Part shown: positions 18,393 to 28,325 of the stretch, in pieces
Position numbering within the stretch: position 1 is the first letter of the stretch
Layout: each line of letters begins with the position of its first letter
DNA from: Gemmata sp.
GTDB lineage: Bacteria > Planctomycetota > Planctomycetia > Gemmatales > Gemmataceae
DNA: 64,000 nucleotides
Assembly: GCA_022843445.1 (NCBI GenBank)
Contig: JALHNS010000002.1
Coordinates: forward strand, 1 to 64,000
Direction of reading: 5' to 3'
Notes under the pieces: model-generated
What the model was told of the DNA's origin: nothing
What the model saw: the letters and a program-made list of their open reading frames with translations, nothing else
Database searches by the model: none
Program-made: the position numbers and the translations under genes

Positions 18393-18891
18393 GCCGCAGT
18401 TCCTCCAAGTTCCCCAGCGGCACGCCGGTCACGGTCGCCTCGAACGCCGGGTCTTTGCCCACGAAGCCCTGCACGCGGAACCGCGTCAGCCGCCGGTGCA
18501 CCTTGATGCCGGTGCCGACCATCACCAGCCGCTCGCCGGGGCGCACCATGCGCAGGAACCGCGCGTCGTCCATCGCGCCCAACCCCATGAGCACGCCGGT
18601 CGGCCCGACGCCCTGCGTCATGTAGTAGAACGCGGTGAGTTGCGCGGCGGCCTCGCACATCAGCACGCCCGGGAAGATCGGGAACCCCGGCAGGTGGCCG
18701 CGGGTCCAGAAGGCGTCCGGCGCGAGGTCTTTGAAGCCGACGATGATTTTCGCCACGGGATCGACGTGAACGACGCCGGACAGCATCTCGAACTCGAACC
18801 GGTGCGGGATCGCGGCCCGCACGGCCTCAATGTCGTGGAGCGGGTTGGCGAAGTCGAACGCGGCAAGGTCGATAGCGGGAGTGTCACTCAT
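18385..18891 (-). CDS. FabZ-like 3-hydroxyacyl-ACP dehydratase (hotdog fold)
   Basis: IPHRFEFEMLSGV; RGHLPGFPIFPGVLMCEAAAQL. Confidence 0.8.
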   Translation of the reverse strand: MSDTPAIDLAAFDFANPLHDIEAVRAAIPHRFEFEMLSGVVHVDPVAKIIVGFKDLAPDAFWTRGHLPGFPIFPGVLMCEAAAQLTAFYYMTQGVGPTGVLMGLGAMDDARFLRMVRPGERLVMVGTGIKVHRRLTRFRVQGFVGKDPAFEATVTGVPLGNLEELRRA

Positions 18892-18901
18892 GGCGGCCCC
18901 T

Positions 18902-19852
18902 TCACGCAACCACATCGGTCAGTTGCGACAGTTCGGTAAGCATCACGTTCGGCTTGAACACCGGGTCTTGCAGTTGCTCGGCGGTGGCGACGAGGCTGGT
19001 TTTGTCGCCGGCGAACAGCGCGGTGCGGAACCCGTGCTTCTTCGCGGGCGCGATGTCGCGCTCCAAGTTCGACCCGACGTGCAGCACGTCCGAGGGCGCG
19101 AGCCCGCGGGCCGCGGCCAGCGCCACGGCCGTTTTGAACAACGAATCCGACGGCTTCTTCGCGCGCTTCTCGCCGGAGATGATGCGCCACGCGGGCGGCA
19201 GCACGGCCGCGAGATCGAAGGCCGGGTTCTGCTGCTTCAAGCACCGCGAAAGCTGGCCCGCCGTGAAGCACTGCCCGTCGGCGAGCAGGCCCTGCGCGAC
19301 GCCGCGCGACGCGAGTTCGGACAGCACCTCGGCCGCACCCGGGTACGCGCCCGCGCCCTGAATGCTCGCGTGGTAGAAGTACGCGATCTTCTTCACGTAC
19401 TCGCTCTCGGGGCCGTAGGTCGCGGCGTCGAAGGTGTACTCTTTCTGCTTCAGTTTGCCGACGATGTCTTCCCACACGCGCTCGGCGAGCACTTCGGGGA
19501 ACTTCTCCCCGCCGCCGCCGGTGAGCCGCAAGTTCGTGAGCGCGCGGTTGAACAGCTCGCGCATGTATTCCGACGGCGCGCCCGGTTTGCGGCTCATCGA
19601 GTTCCACATCTTGAACTCTTTGATGAGCTTCTCCAGCGCCGCCGCGGTCACGAAGTCCTTCTCGTGTTCGAAGCGAATCTCGCCGTGCGGCACCGTGACG
19701 AGCGTGCCGTACACGGTCCAGAACACGGCCTTTACCGGCATCTGCTTGAGCGCGGGCTTGGCCTTCGGCGGATCGATTTTGGGCGCGACCGGCCACGGCA
19801 GGTCGGCGCGCTCGTGGACGCGCTCGATGTACTGTTCGAGGGTGAGCGCCAT
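18902..19852 (-). CDS. HAD-superfamily-like protein with altered catalytic motifs
   Basis: VKAVFWTVYGTLVT (motif I lacks Asp); DVLHVGSNLERDIAPAKKHGFRTALFAG; start MALTLEQYIERVH. Confidence 0.8.
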   Translation of the reverse strand: MALTLEQYIERVHERADLPWPVAPKIDPPKAKPALKQMPVKAVFWTVYGTLVTVPHGEIRFEHEKDFVTAAALEKLIKEFKMWNSMSRKPGAPSEYMRELFNRALTNLRLTGGGGEKFPEVLAERVWEDIVGKLKQKEYTFDAATYGPESEYVKKIAYFYHASIQGAGAYPGAAEVLSELASRGVAQGLLADGQCFTAGQLSRCLKQQNPAFDLAAVLPPAWRIISGEKRAKKPSDSLFKTAVALAAARGLAPSDVLHVGSNLERDIAPAKKHGFRTALFAGDKTSLVATAEQLQDPVFKPNVMLTELSQLTDVVA

Positions 19853-19917
19853 GACGTGGTCCGGGGCCGCCGCTGGGAAAGCTGAAAACCGTAGCGTAGC
19901 GGCCGGACGCGGCGCGT

Positions 19918-20403
19918 TCAAGTTGTGGGCGCGGTGAACTCGGCGCCGAGTCGCGTCAGCAGCGCCGCGTGCGCCGCGCCGGTGGCGCGCACGGTGAACC
20001 GCCGCGCGCTCGGCGTCAGCACCTCGATTTCGATGCGCAGGTGGTCGGCCGGCAGCACCGGTTCCACTTTGTCCGCCCATTCGATGAGGCACACCCCGTC
20101 GCCGCGCAGGTACTCGTCCGCGCCGAGCTCCGCGAACTCGCGCGCCCCGCTGAGCCGGTAGGCGTCGAAGTGGTAAATGGGCAGCCGCGCCGCGTACTCT
20201 TGGATGAGCACGAACGTGGGGCTGTTCACCGCGGCCGGGTTGCGCACCTGTAGCCCTTCGGCTACGGCGCGCGTCAGGTGCGTCTTTCCCGCGCCGAGCG
20301 TGCCGACCAGCGCGACGACGGCCCCGGGGAACAGCAGTTCGCCGAGCCGCCGCCCGAACGCCTCCGTCGCGGCCCAATCGGGAACTTCGAGGTTGAAAGA
20401 CAT
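19918..20403 (-). CDS. tsaE: tRNA threonylcarbamoyladenosine biosynthesis ATPase TsaE
   Basis: VALVGTLGAGKTHLTRAVAEGLQV; NSPTFVLIQEY; IYHFDAYRL; CLIEWADKV. Confidence 0.93.
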   Translation of the reverse strand: MSFNLEVPDWAATEAFGRRLGELLFPGAVVALVGTLGAGKTHLTRAVAEGLQVRNPAAVNSPTFVLIQEYAARLPIYHFDAYRLSGAREFAELGADEYLRGDGVCLIEWADKVEPVLPADHLRIEIEVLTPSARRFTVRATGAAHAALLTRLGAEFTAPTT

Positions 20404-20421
20404 GATTCACGCACCGCACGG

Positions 20422-20486
20422 CGAACCGCCGGCTCGCGCCGGCGGGTGGAAGTGCGAAGAACCCACCGGCTCACGCCGGCGGTTCG
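20422..20486. repeat. REPIN-like pair of family 1 repeats (diverged)
   Basis: cgaaccgccggctcgcgccggcgggt ... acccaccggctcacgccggcggttcg in inverted orientation. Confidence 0.8.
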
Positions 20487-20494
20487 CCAACGGG

Positions 20495-21620
20495 TTACTT
20501 CTTCGCCTTATTCGCTTGCGCGGCTTTGTACCGCAAGTAGGCGTGCATGAACGGGTCGAAGTCGCCGTCCAGCACCTCCGCGACCGCGGGCGTCTTCATA
20601 TCGATGCCGTCGCGCTCCTCGCGCACGAGCGTGTACGGCTGCATGACGTAACTGCGGATCTGAGAGCCGAACGCGATTTCGCCCTTCGAGTCGTACTGCT
20701 GCGCCACCGCACCGAGGCGCTTCTGTTCTTCGATTGCGTACAGGCGCGCCTTCAGCAGTTTGAGCGCGTTGTCCTTGTTCTTGTGCTGGCTCTTATCGAC
20801 GCGGCTTTCGGCGCGAATGCCCGTGGGCTTGTGGATGCACCGCGCGCCGGACTGAGTCTTGTTCTGGTGCTGCCCGCCGGGGCCGCCGGTGCTGAAGTGC
20901 TGCCACTCGAGGTCGCTGTCCTTGATCACGATCTCGATGTCGTCCGGCAGTTCCGGGAGCACGTCCACGGCGGCGAACGACGTTTGCCGCGTGTCGCCGC
21001 TGCCGAACCGGCTGATGCGCACGAGCCGGTGCACGCCGATTTCGCTCTGCATGTAGCCGTAGGCGAACGGCCCGACGATCTTGAACGACACGCTCTGCAC
21101 GCCCGCTTCGAGGTTCGGCTCGATGTCCACTTCGTCTTTGGGCACGTCGAACCCGTGGTGCGCGGCCCACCGCGAATAGGCGCGGAACAGCATCTCGGCC
21201 CAGTCGCAGGCGTCGGTGCCACCGGCCCCGGGTTTGATGCTCACGATGGCGTTGCACGAGTCGTGCTTCCCGCTCATCATCGCCTGCAGCTCGAAGCCCT
21301 CGTACTGCTTCTCGGCCTTCAGCAGCGCCGGTTCCAACTCGGCCTCGAACGCGGCGTCTTCCTCCGCGAGTTCCACCATCGCCGCGAGGTCGCCGGACGC
21401 CGTTTGAAGCTCCTCGTAGGGCTTCAGCAGCGAGTTCAGCACCTTCAGTTGGTTGATGACGCCCTTGGCCTTCTCTTGGTTGTTCCAGAAGTCCGGTTCG
21501 GCCTGTTTGTCTTCGAGGCCGGCGCGCACCTTGAGTTTGCTGGGGATGTCAAAGAGAGTCCCGGAGCTGGGTGAGGCGGGTGCACAGTTCGTCGGTGCGG
21601 CGGCGCAGGTCCGGGTTCAT
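20495..21620 (-). CDS. prfB: Peptide chain release factor 2, two frames joined by a programmed +1 frameshift at CTT TGA C
   Basis: N-terminal frame MNPDLRRRTDELCTRLTQLRDSL-TGA, then DIPSKLKVRAGLEDKQ...GGPGGQHQNKTQSGARCIH in the second frame. Confidence 0.95.
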
Positions 21621-21725
21621 CGCGCGTTCCTTCGGGCTTCGCGCGGCACCCGGCCGCGCACGTCGGTAGACACTAGCATAGCGAGCAGGGTTCATCGGCC
21701 AAAGGCCAACGCACGCGAGGCGCAC

Positions 21726-22460
21726 GTGAGCAAGCTCAGCGGGAAAGTCGCGGTGGTAACGGGTGGCGGCTCCGGTGTCGGCAAAGCGACCGCGGCGCTG
21801 TTCCTGAACGAAGGCGCGAAAGTGGTGATCGCGGGCCGCGACGCGGCGAAGCTGGCCGCGGTGGTCGCCGAACTGAACGCCGGCGACAACTTGTGTGCCT
21901 TGCCCACGGACGTGACCAAAGTGGAAGCGTGCGCGGCGCTGATCGCGTTCGCGACCAAAGCGTTCGGCCGCGTGGACGTTCTGGTGAACAACGCGGGCAC
22001 GAACATCAAGGACCGCACGCTGCGCGAGCTGACGCCGGAAACGTGGGACATGATGGTGCGCACGAACCTCGACGGCGCGTTCTACTGCACGAAGGCGGTG
22101 CTGCCGCAGATGCTGGAGCGCAGGGACGGCGTGATCGTGAACGTGGTGAGCGTCGCCGGGAAGCGCGCGAACCCGCTCGGCGGGGCCGCGTACGTGGCCG
22201 CGAAGTTCGGGATGGGCGGCTTGGGAATGGTGCTGAGCAACGAAGAAAAGGACAGCGGCGTCCGCGTGAGCAACATCTACCCGGGCGAGATCGACACGCC
22301 GATTCTCGCCGCGCGCCCGAAGCCGGTGACGGAAGAGCACCGCGCCTCGATCCTCAAGCCGGAAGACGTGGCGGAAGCGATTCTGTACGTCGCGGGTCTA
22401 CCGGCGCGCGTCTCGGTCCCGGAACTGGTCATCAAGCCGACGACGCAGATGTACTGGTGA
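21726..22460 (+). CDS. SDR family oxidoreductase
   Basis: [35 protein letters not shown]. Confidence 0.9.
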   Translation: MSKLSGKVAVVTGGGSGVGKATAALFLNEGAKVVIAGRDAAKLAAVVAELNAGDNLCALPTDVTKVEACAALIAFATKAFGRVDVLVNNAGTNIKDRTLRELTPETWDMMVRTNLDGAFYCTKAVLPQMLERRDGVIVNVVSVAGKRANPLGGAAYVAAKFGMGGLGMVLSNEEKDSGVRVSNIYPGEIDTPILAARPKPVTEEHRASILKPEDVAEAILYVAGLPARVSVPELVIKPTTQMYW

Positions 22461-22506
22461 GCGGGCTTGTAAACGGCCCGCGACGGGCTAGACTGTCTGA
22501 AGATTC

Positions 22507-22580
22507 GTGCCCGTAGCTCAACTGGATAGAGCGTCGGCCTCCGGAGCCGAAGGTTACAGGTTCAACTCCTGTCGGGCATA
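22507..22580 (+). tRNA. tRNA-Arg (anticodon CCG)
   Basis: Cloverleaf read by eye: acceptor gtgcccg/cgggcat, D-arm gctcaactggatagagc, anticodon loop ctCCGga, T-arm acagg-ttcaact-cctgt. Confidence 0.9.
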
Positions 22581-22662
22581 CTGGAAAAACAAGGGTTCGC
22601 GACGACGCCGACGCGACCCGCCCTTCTTGTCCGCGATCCTTGTCCGCGAATCGGTAGAAAAG

Positions 22663-22696
22663 CCCCCGGGGTGCTGCTACACCCCGAGGGCCCCGG
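22663..22696 (+). terminator. Hairpin upstream of integrase remnant
   Basis: gcccccggggtg-ctgcta-caccccgagggc imperfect stem. Confidence 0.45.
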
Positions 22697-22758
22697 TCTC
22701 ACGAACCTCATCGGCCCGCGAGCGGTGGACTACCGTGGTCCCCGTTGAGGTTCTCCCG

Positions 22759-23177
22759 ATGAAGCGCCACGAACCGTTCTTCAAGAAGTCCCACCGCGCC
22801 TAGTACGTCCAACTCGACGGCAAGCAGGTCCGCCTCGCGACCGACGAGAAGGAGGCGTGGGACCGGTACCACGAACTCATGACCGCCCGAAAGAAGGCGG
22901 AGAAGTTCGTCGTCCCCGGCGAACGACCGCCCCTCTCCCTCGGCACCCTACTCGATCAGTTCCTCGCGGGAGACTTCAAGGGCAAGTCCCCGCGACGCGA
23001 CAGTGGTACGCCGACAAGCTGACCCCGTTCGTCGAGTACTGGGGGCGAGAGTTCGTGGCCGCCGACCTCGAGGCGTGCCACCTCGACCAGTGGGTCGCCG
23101 CACACCCGGACTGGTCGGCGGGTACGGTCCGCAACCTGTGGCGCGCGGTCCAGCGGCTCTGCCGATGGGGCGGTCGT
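22759..23177 (+). pseudogene. Degenerate tyrosine recombinase/phage integrase (N-terminal part only)
   Basis: MKRHEPFFKKSHRA-TAG-YVQLDGKQVRLATDEKEAWDRYHELMTARK; frameshift near 22990-23005; QWYADKLTPFVEYWGREFVAADL...GTVRNLWRAVQRLCRWG core-binding region; catalytic domain absent. Confidence 0.8.
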
Positions 23178-23204
23178 CACCACCGTCAGGTGCAACGCGT
23201 TCCC

Positions 23205-23345
23205 TTACGATTCCTCGATCAGCTTGAAACCGGCGTGCGACGCCATCTCCCGCTCCATCCGCACGACGTCCTCCGGTGCCAGCCCCCGCCCCTCCTTCGC
23301 CCGCTCCTCCTCGACGAACGGGCCGGGGGCTTCGCGGCAAACTCC
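23205..23345 (-). pseudogene. Possible C-terminal gene fragment
   Basis: Frame ending EAPGPFVEEERAKEGRGLAPEDVVRMEREMASHAGFKLIEES* directly after the integrase remnant. Confidence 0.3.
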
Positions 23346-23412
23346 GCCGTTCCGCTTGTTGCGGCCGCCATCTCGGGTGGTACAATCGCCCCGATTCCCA
23401 CCCGGAGCCGCC

Positions 23413-24135
23413 ATGCGCACACGCCTCCTCCCACTCGCCGCACTCCTCACCGTCGCCGCGACACTCGCCGCGGCGCAAGAACCCAAGAATGACCCGCCGA
23501 AGCAGCCGGCGAAGAAAGAGCCGAACGCGGTCCTCGCAGCGGTGAAGGACGTGCCGGGGTTGCCGCGCGTGCTGCTCATCGGCGACTCCATCTCGATGGG
23601 CTACACCCTGCCCGTGCGGGAGCAACTCAAGGGCGTGGCGAACGTCCACCGCCCGCCGACCAACTGCGGGCCGAGTACCCGCGGCGTCGAGCAGATCGAG
23701 AAGTGGCTCGGGGACGGCAAGTGGGACGTGATCCACTTCAACTTCGGCCTGCACGACCTGAAGTTCGTGGACGAGAAGGGCATGAACACCAGCCCCGAGA
23801 AGGGCAAACTCCAGGTGCCGGTCGGGGACTACAAGAAGAACCTCGACGCCCTCGTGTCGCGGATGAAGAAGACCGGCGCGAAGTTGATCTTCGCGACGAC
23901 CACCCCGGTCCCCGCGGGCGAGCCGCAGCGGAAGGCCGACAGTGACAGGGAGTACAACGCGGCGGCGCTGGAGGTGATGAAGAAGCACGGCGTGGCGGTG
24001 AACGACCTGGGCGAGTTCGTCCGCGGGCGCAAGGGAGAGGGGCAACTGCCGAAGAACGTCCACTTCACCGCCGACGGGTCGAAGGCGCTCGCCGAACGGG
24101 TGTCGGCCGAGGTCAAGAAGGCACTGGGGAAGTGA
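23413..24135 (+). CDS. Exported SGNH/GDSL-type hydrolase
   Basis: Signal peptide; VLLIGDSISMGYTLPVREQL; HFNFGLHDLK; KNVHFTADGSKALAE. Confidence 0.85.
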   Translation: MRTRLLPLAALLTVAATLAAAQEPKNDPPKQPAKKEPNAVLAAVKDVPGLPRVLLIGDSISMGYTLPVREQLKGVANVHRPPTNCGPSTRGVEQIEKWLGDGKWDVIHFNFGLHDLKFVDEKGMNTSPEKGKLQVPVGDYKKNLDALVSRMKKTGAKLIFATTTPVPAGEPQRKADSDREYNAAALEVMKKHGVAVNDLGEFVRGRKGEGQLPKNVHFTADGSKALAERVSAEVKKALGK

Positions 24136-24222
24136 GTTTTCCGAGGCGAGCCGGGAGCCGACCCGTGGACTACGTCACGCGGGTACGCGGCGAGCAGAAC
24201 CCACCCCTCACGAGACTGGCCC

Positions 24223-25616
24223 ATGAACGGAACCCGACTCTCGGCGTGCATTGCCGGGTGCCTGCTGGCATCCCAACCGGTCCGGGCGACCGAGCCGGAC
24301 GCCGTGCCGACGTTCGAGTGGGCCGTCTCGGCGGGCGGGACGCTGCACGACAAGACGCGCGGCATCGCCCTCGACGCGGACGGGAACGTGCTGCTGACCG
24401 GCGAGTTCACCGGTACGGCGACCTTCGGCGAACACTCGGTGACGAGCGCCGGAGCGATGGACTTCTTCGTGGCGAAGGTCGATCCGCGGGGCAAGTTCCT
24501 CTGGGTCCGCACCGGCGGCGGCGGGAAGATCGACCGCGGCTATGCGGTCGCCACGGACCCGCCGGCAACTGCTACGTGACCGGGCACTTCGAGAGCCCCG
24601 AGGCGAAGTTCGACGCGACGACCGTCAAGAGCGGCGGCGACTACGACCTGTTCGTCGCCAAGTACGACCCGCGGGGCAAGCTCGTCTGGATCCACTCCGG
24701 CGGCGGCGCGGGCTACGACTACGGGCACGGTGTCGCCGCGGACGGGCACGGGAACGTGTTCGTCACGGGGGCCGTCGTCGGCGAGGGGCGGTTCGCGGGC
24801 GAAAAGCTCGGTCACCCCGGCCCAGCCCACGTCTTCTGCCCGGCGCTCGACGGAGACGGCAAGTTGCTGTGGGCTCACGCGGCCGACGGCACGGGCTCGA
24901 GTTCCGGACACGGGGTCGCCGCCGACCGGAAGGGCAACTGCTAGGTCGGCGGGTACGCGGGCGGCGCGAGCACGTTCGGCGGGCAGAAGGTCGCCAACGC
25001 GGCGGGGCAGGACGTTCTCGTCGCGAAGTTCGACGCGAAGGGCAAGCTCGGCTGGCTCCACGCGGGGCACGGCAGTTCGTCGGCGATGGTCCACGAACTC
25101 ACCGCCGACGCCGAGGGCAACGTGTGGGCCTCGGGCATGTTAAAGAGCGAGTTGAAGCTCGGGGACCGCGGCGTGACGAACCAGGGGCATCACGACCTGC
25201 TCCTGACGAGTTTCGACCCGTCCGGGAAGCGGCTGTGGACGAGGACGGCCGGCGGTGCGGGCATCGACTACGGCCTCGGCGTCGCGACCGACGGGAAGGG
25301 GAACGGCTTCCTCACCGGGTCGTTCACGGGCCGGGTCGAGTTCGACGGCACGGCGCAGGCGAGCGCCGGCGCGGCGTCGGACATACTGGTCGCGAAGTAC
25401 GACCGCGACGGCAGGCAGCGGTGGTTCGTGCGAGCCGGGGGCGACCGCACCGACCACGCCTACACGATCGTGTCGGACGGCAACGGCGGGCTGTACCTGT
25501 CGGGCGCGTGCGGCGGACCCGCGAAGTTCGGCACCCACGCCGTCCCGCACCGCGGCAGCAACGACATCTTCCTGGCCAAGCTCACCGAGAAAGCGCCCGC
25601 GGCCAAGAAGGAATGA
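24223..25616 (+). pseudogene. SBBP/beta-propeller repeat exported protein, disrupted
   Basis: Repeats GNVLLTGEFTGTATFGEHSV..DFFVAKVDPRGKFLW continue across a 1-nt frameshift (~24557) and an in-frame TAG (24942-24944) to the stop at 25616. Confidence 0.8.
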
Positions 25617-25666
25617 TCGGCGGTGTGAGCGAGGCACTCGTTGAGCCCGAATCCGGGGACCGAACC

Positions 25667-28282
25667 ATGAAACTCTTCCCTCATCTCATCGCCGCGTGGC
25701 TCCTCTTCGTCCCCCCGGCGGCGGCACAGGAGCGCGGCGCGCCGTGGTACGCCGACCGGGCGAATCTCCTCTTCTACCAGGACGACCAGGGGCGCTCGCA
25801 GCCCGTCAAGAACGCCGCGGACTGGGCACGCCGGGTTGCCCACACCCGCGCGAACATGGAACTGGTGATGGGCGCTCTGCCGGCACCGAAGGACGTGCCG
25901 CTGGACCTGCGGACCGACAAGGCGGTGCGCCTGCGGCACTACACGCGGGAGCACGTCACCTTCGTCGCCGAACCCGGGGACCGCGTTCCCGCCTGGCTGC
26001 TGGTGCCCCACCGCGCGGCCGACGACGGCCGCCTGCGGGCGATGGTTTGCCTGCCGGGCAGTTCCGCCCCGGGCAAGGACCGGCCCGCCGGGCTGACCGA
26101 CGACGCGGGCATGGCGTACGCCCACGAACTGGCCGAGCGGGGGTACGTGTGCCTCGTGATGGACTACCCGCTGCTGCACACCGCCGAGTACGCCACCGAC
26201 CCGTACAAGCTGGGGTACGCGAGCGCGACGATGAAGGGCGTCGTGAACCACCGCCGCGGGGTGGACCTGCTCCGGTCGCTCCCGTTCGTCGATGGCGAGG
26301 CGATCGGCGTCATCGGGCACTCGCTCGGCGGGCACAACGCCCTGTTCCTGACGGCGTTCGACGCTCGCGTCAAGGCGGTGGTGTCGAGCTGCGGGTTCAA
26401 CGTGTTCGCCAAGCACAACCGCGGCGACGTGCGGGCCTGGAGCAGTCGCTACTACATGCCGCGGATCAGGACCGCGTACGGCGACGACCCGGCCAGGATC
26501 CCGTTCGACTTCACCGAGGTGCTCGCGGCCCTGGCTCCCCGGCCGGTGTTCGTGAACGCCCCGCTGCACGACGCCCCCGACTTCGAGGTGTCCGGCGTGC
26601 GGGACTGCTTCAAGGCCGCGGCCCCGGTGTACCGGGAGGTCTTCAAGGCGGAGGGCAACCTCGTCGCGCGCCACCCGGACGCGGGGCACAGTTTCCCGGC
26701 GGCGGAGCGACAGGCGGCGTACGCCTTCCTCGACCGGCACCTGCGGCCCGGCGTCGCCCCGAAGGCCCCCGCGGCCGGCCCCGTCGCCCGGTGGCCGGTG
26801 GTGGACAAGCCGCGCGAGGTTCCGGCCGATCAGGCGCCGCGGCTCGGCAAGGGCGACTTCTCGCTGGCGGCGTGGGTGACGTGCGACGCCGAAGACCGCC
26901 TGCCCGGCGACCTGGTCTCCATGTACGACCCGAAGACGCGGCGGGGGTTCCACCTCACGCTCAAGAGCAACCCGGGCGTGACGACGAGCCAAGCGAACTG
27001 GCGGCACCTCCAGTTCGGCATCGACGACGGCCGCGCGTCGGAGTGGACCGACTGCGGGCGGCCGGGAAGCGCCCTGCTGGCCTTCGCCCTCGTCGCTCAC
27101 GAGGGGTCGCTCTACGCGAGTACCTGCGAGCCGGGGAAGACGGAGACGGGCAAGGTGTACCGGTTCGCCGGGGCGGGGCACTGGATCGCCTGCGGTGCCC
27201 CCGACGGGTCGAACACGGTTACCACGCTCGCGGTCCACGACGGGACACTGTACGCCGGGACGGGCAAGTACCGGCTCGCCGGCTCGGCCCTGCCGGAGTC
27301 GGAGAACCCCACGTCGGGTGGGCGGGTGTTTCGGTACGGCGGGGGCACCCGCTGGATCGACTGCGGCCAACTGCCGGACACCGAGGCGGTCGGCGGGCTG
27401 GTGGTGTTCCACGGCAAGCTGTACGCCTCGTCGCTGTACAAGCCGGCGGGGTTCTTCCGGTACGAGGGCGAGAAGCGCTGGACCCGCCTGCCCGTGCCCG
27501 ACGGCCCGGACCCGGCCGGCGGCAAGACGGTCCCGAAGCGGGTGGTCTCGCTCACCGTCCACGACGGGTTCCTCTACGCGGGCAGTTACGACGGCGGGCA
27601 CGTGTACCGGTTCGACGGCGCGAAGTGGGCCGACTGCGGGCGGCTCGGCGACAACACCCAGACCTACTCCTTCGCCCGACACGAGGGGGCACTGCACGTC
27701 GGCACCTGGCGGAGCGGGCGCGTCTACCGCTTCGAGGACGTCAACCGCTGGACCGACGTCGGCCGCCTCGGGGAGGAGTTGGAGGTCATGGGCATGTTGG
27801 CCCACAACGGCCGGCTGATCGCCGGGACGCTGCCGCTCGCCGAGGTGTACTCGTACGAGGGGAAGGACGGCTGGAAGCGGATGACGCAGCTCGACCACAC
27901 CCCGGACGTCACCTACCGCCGGGCGTGGACGATGGCCGAGCACGACGGCCAGGTCTTCTGCTCGACGCTGCCCTCCGGCAAGGTCTTCGCCTTCGCGGCC
28001 AGCCGGCAAGCGTCGTGGGGCCACCCGCTGCCCCCCGGCCGGCACCACGTCGCCGCCGTGAAGTCCGCGAGCCGACTGCGGCTCTACGTGGACGGTGCCC
28101 TCGTCGCGCAAACCCCGGCCTTCGAGGCCGACGGCTACGACCTCGACTCCGCCGCACCGCTGCGCCTGGGCACGGGAACGAACGGCCCGCTGAACGGCCG
28201 ACTCGACGACCTCCGTATGTGGGGCCGAACCCTCAGCCCCGCCGAGATCCGGGCGCTCGCGGCGGAGCCGCCGAAACCGTGA
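25667..28282 (+). CDS. Exported alpha/beta hydrolase fused to a LamG-like domain that brackets a kelch-like beta-propeller
   Basis: GVIGHSLGGHNALFLT; FSLAAWVTCDAED ... kelch-like repeats ... HHVAAVKSASRLRLYVDGALVAQT...GRLDDLRMWGRTLSPAEI. Confidence 0.8.
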   Translation: MKLFPHLIAAWLLFVPPAAAQERGAPWYADRANLLFYQDDQGRSQPVKNAADWARRVAHTRANMELVMGALPAPKDVPLDLRTDKAVRLRHYTREHVTFVAEPGDRVPAWLLVPHRAADDGRLRAMVCLPGSSAPGKDRPAGLTDDAGMAYAHELAERGYVCLVMDYPLLHTAEYATDPYKLGYASATMKGVVNHRRGVDLLRSLPFVDGEAIGVIGHSLGGHNALFLTAFDARVKAVVSSCGFNVFAKHNRGDVRAWSSRYYMPRIRTAYGDDPARIPFDFTEVLAALAPRPVFVNAPLHDAPDFEVSGVRDCFKAAAPVYREVFKAEGNLVARHPDAGHSFPAAERQAAYAFLDRHLRPGVAPKAPAAGPVARWPVVDKPREVPADQAPRLGKGDFSLAAWVTCDAEDRLPGDLVSMYDPKTRRGFHLTLKSNPGVTTSQANWRHLQFGIDDGRASEWTDCGRPGSALLAFALVAHEGSLYASTCEPGKTETGKVYRFAGAGHWIACGAPDGSNTVTTLAVHDGTLYAGTGKYRLAGSALPESENPTSGGRVFRYGGGTRWIDCGQLPDTEAVGGLVVFHGKLYASSLYKPAGFFRYEGEKRWTRLPVPDGPDPAGGKTVPKRVVSLTVHDGFLYAGSYDGGHVYRFDGAKWADCGRLGDNTQTYSFARHEGALHVGTWRSGRVYRFEDVNRWTDVGRLGEELEVMGMLAHNGRLIAGTLPLAEVYSYEGKDGWKRMTQLDHTPDVTYRRAWTMAEHDGQVFCSTLPSGKVFAFAASRQASWGHPLPPGRHHVAAVKSASRLRLYVDGALVAQTPAFEADGYDLDSAAPLRLGTGTNGPLNGRLDDLRMWGRTLSPAEIRALAAEPPKP

Positions 28283-28325
28283 GCGACCGCCGAAGGGATC
28301 ACTTCCGCCACCGGGATTACCGACC

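Noticed and set aside
21529-21549. prfB as a frameshifted pseudogene
   Set aside because: The disruption is exactly the canonical CTT TGA C programmed frameshift site of RF2
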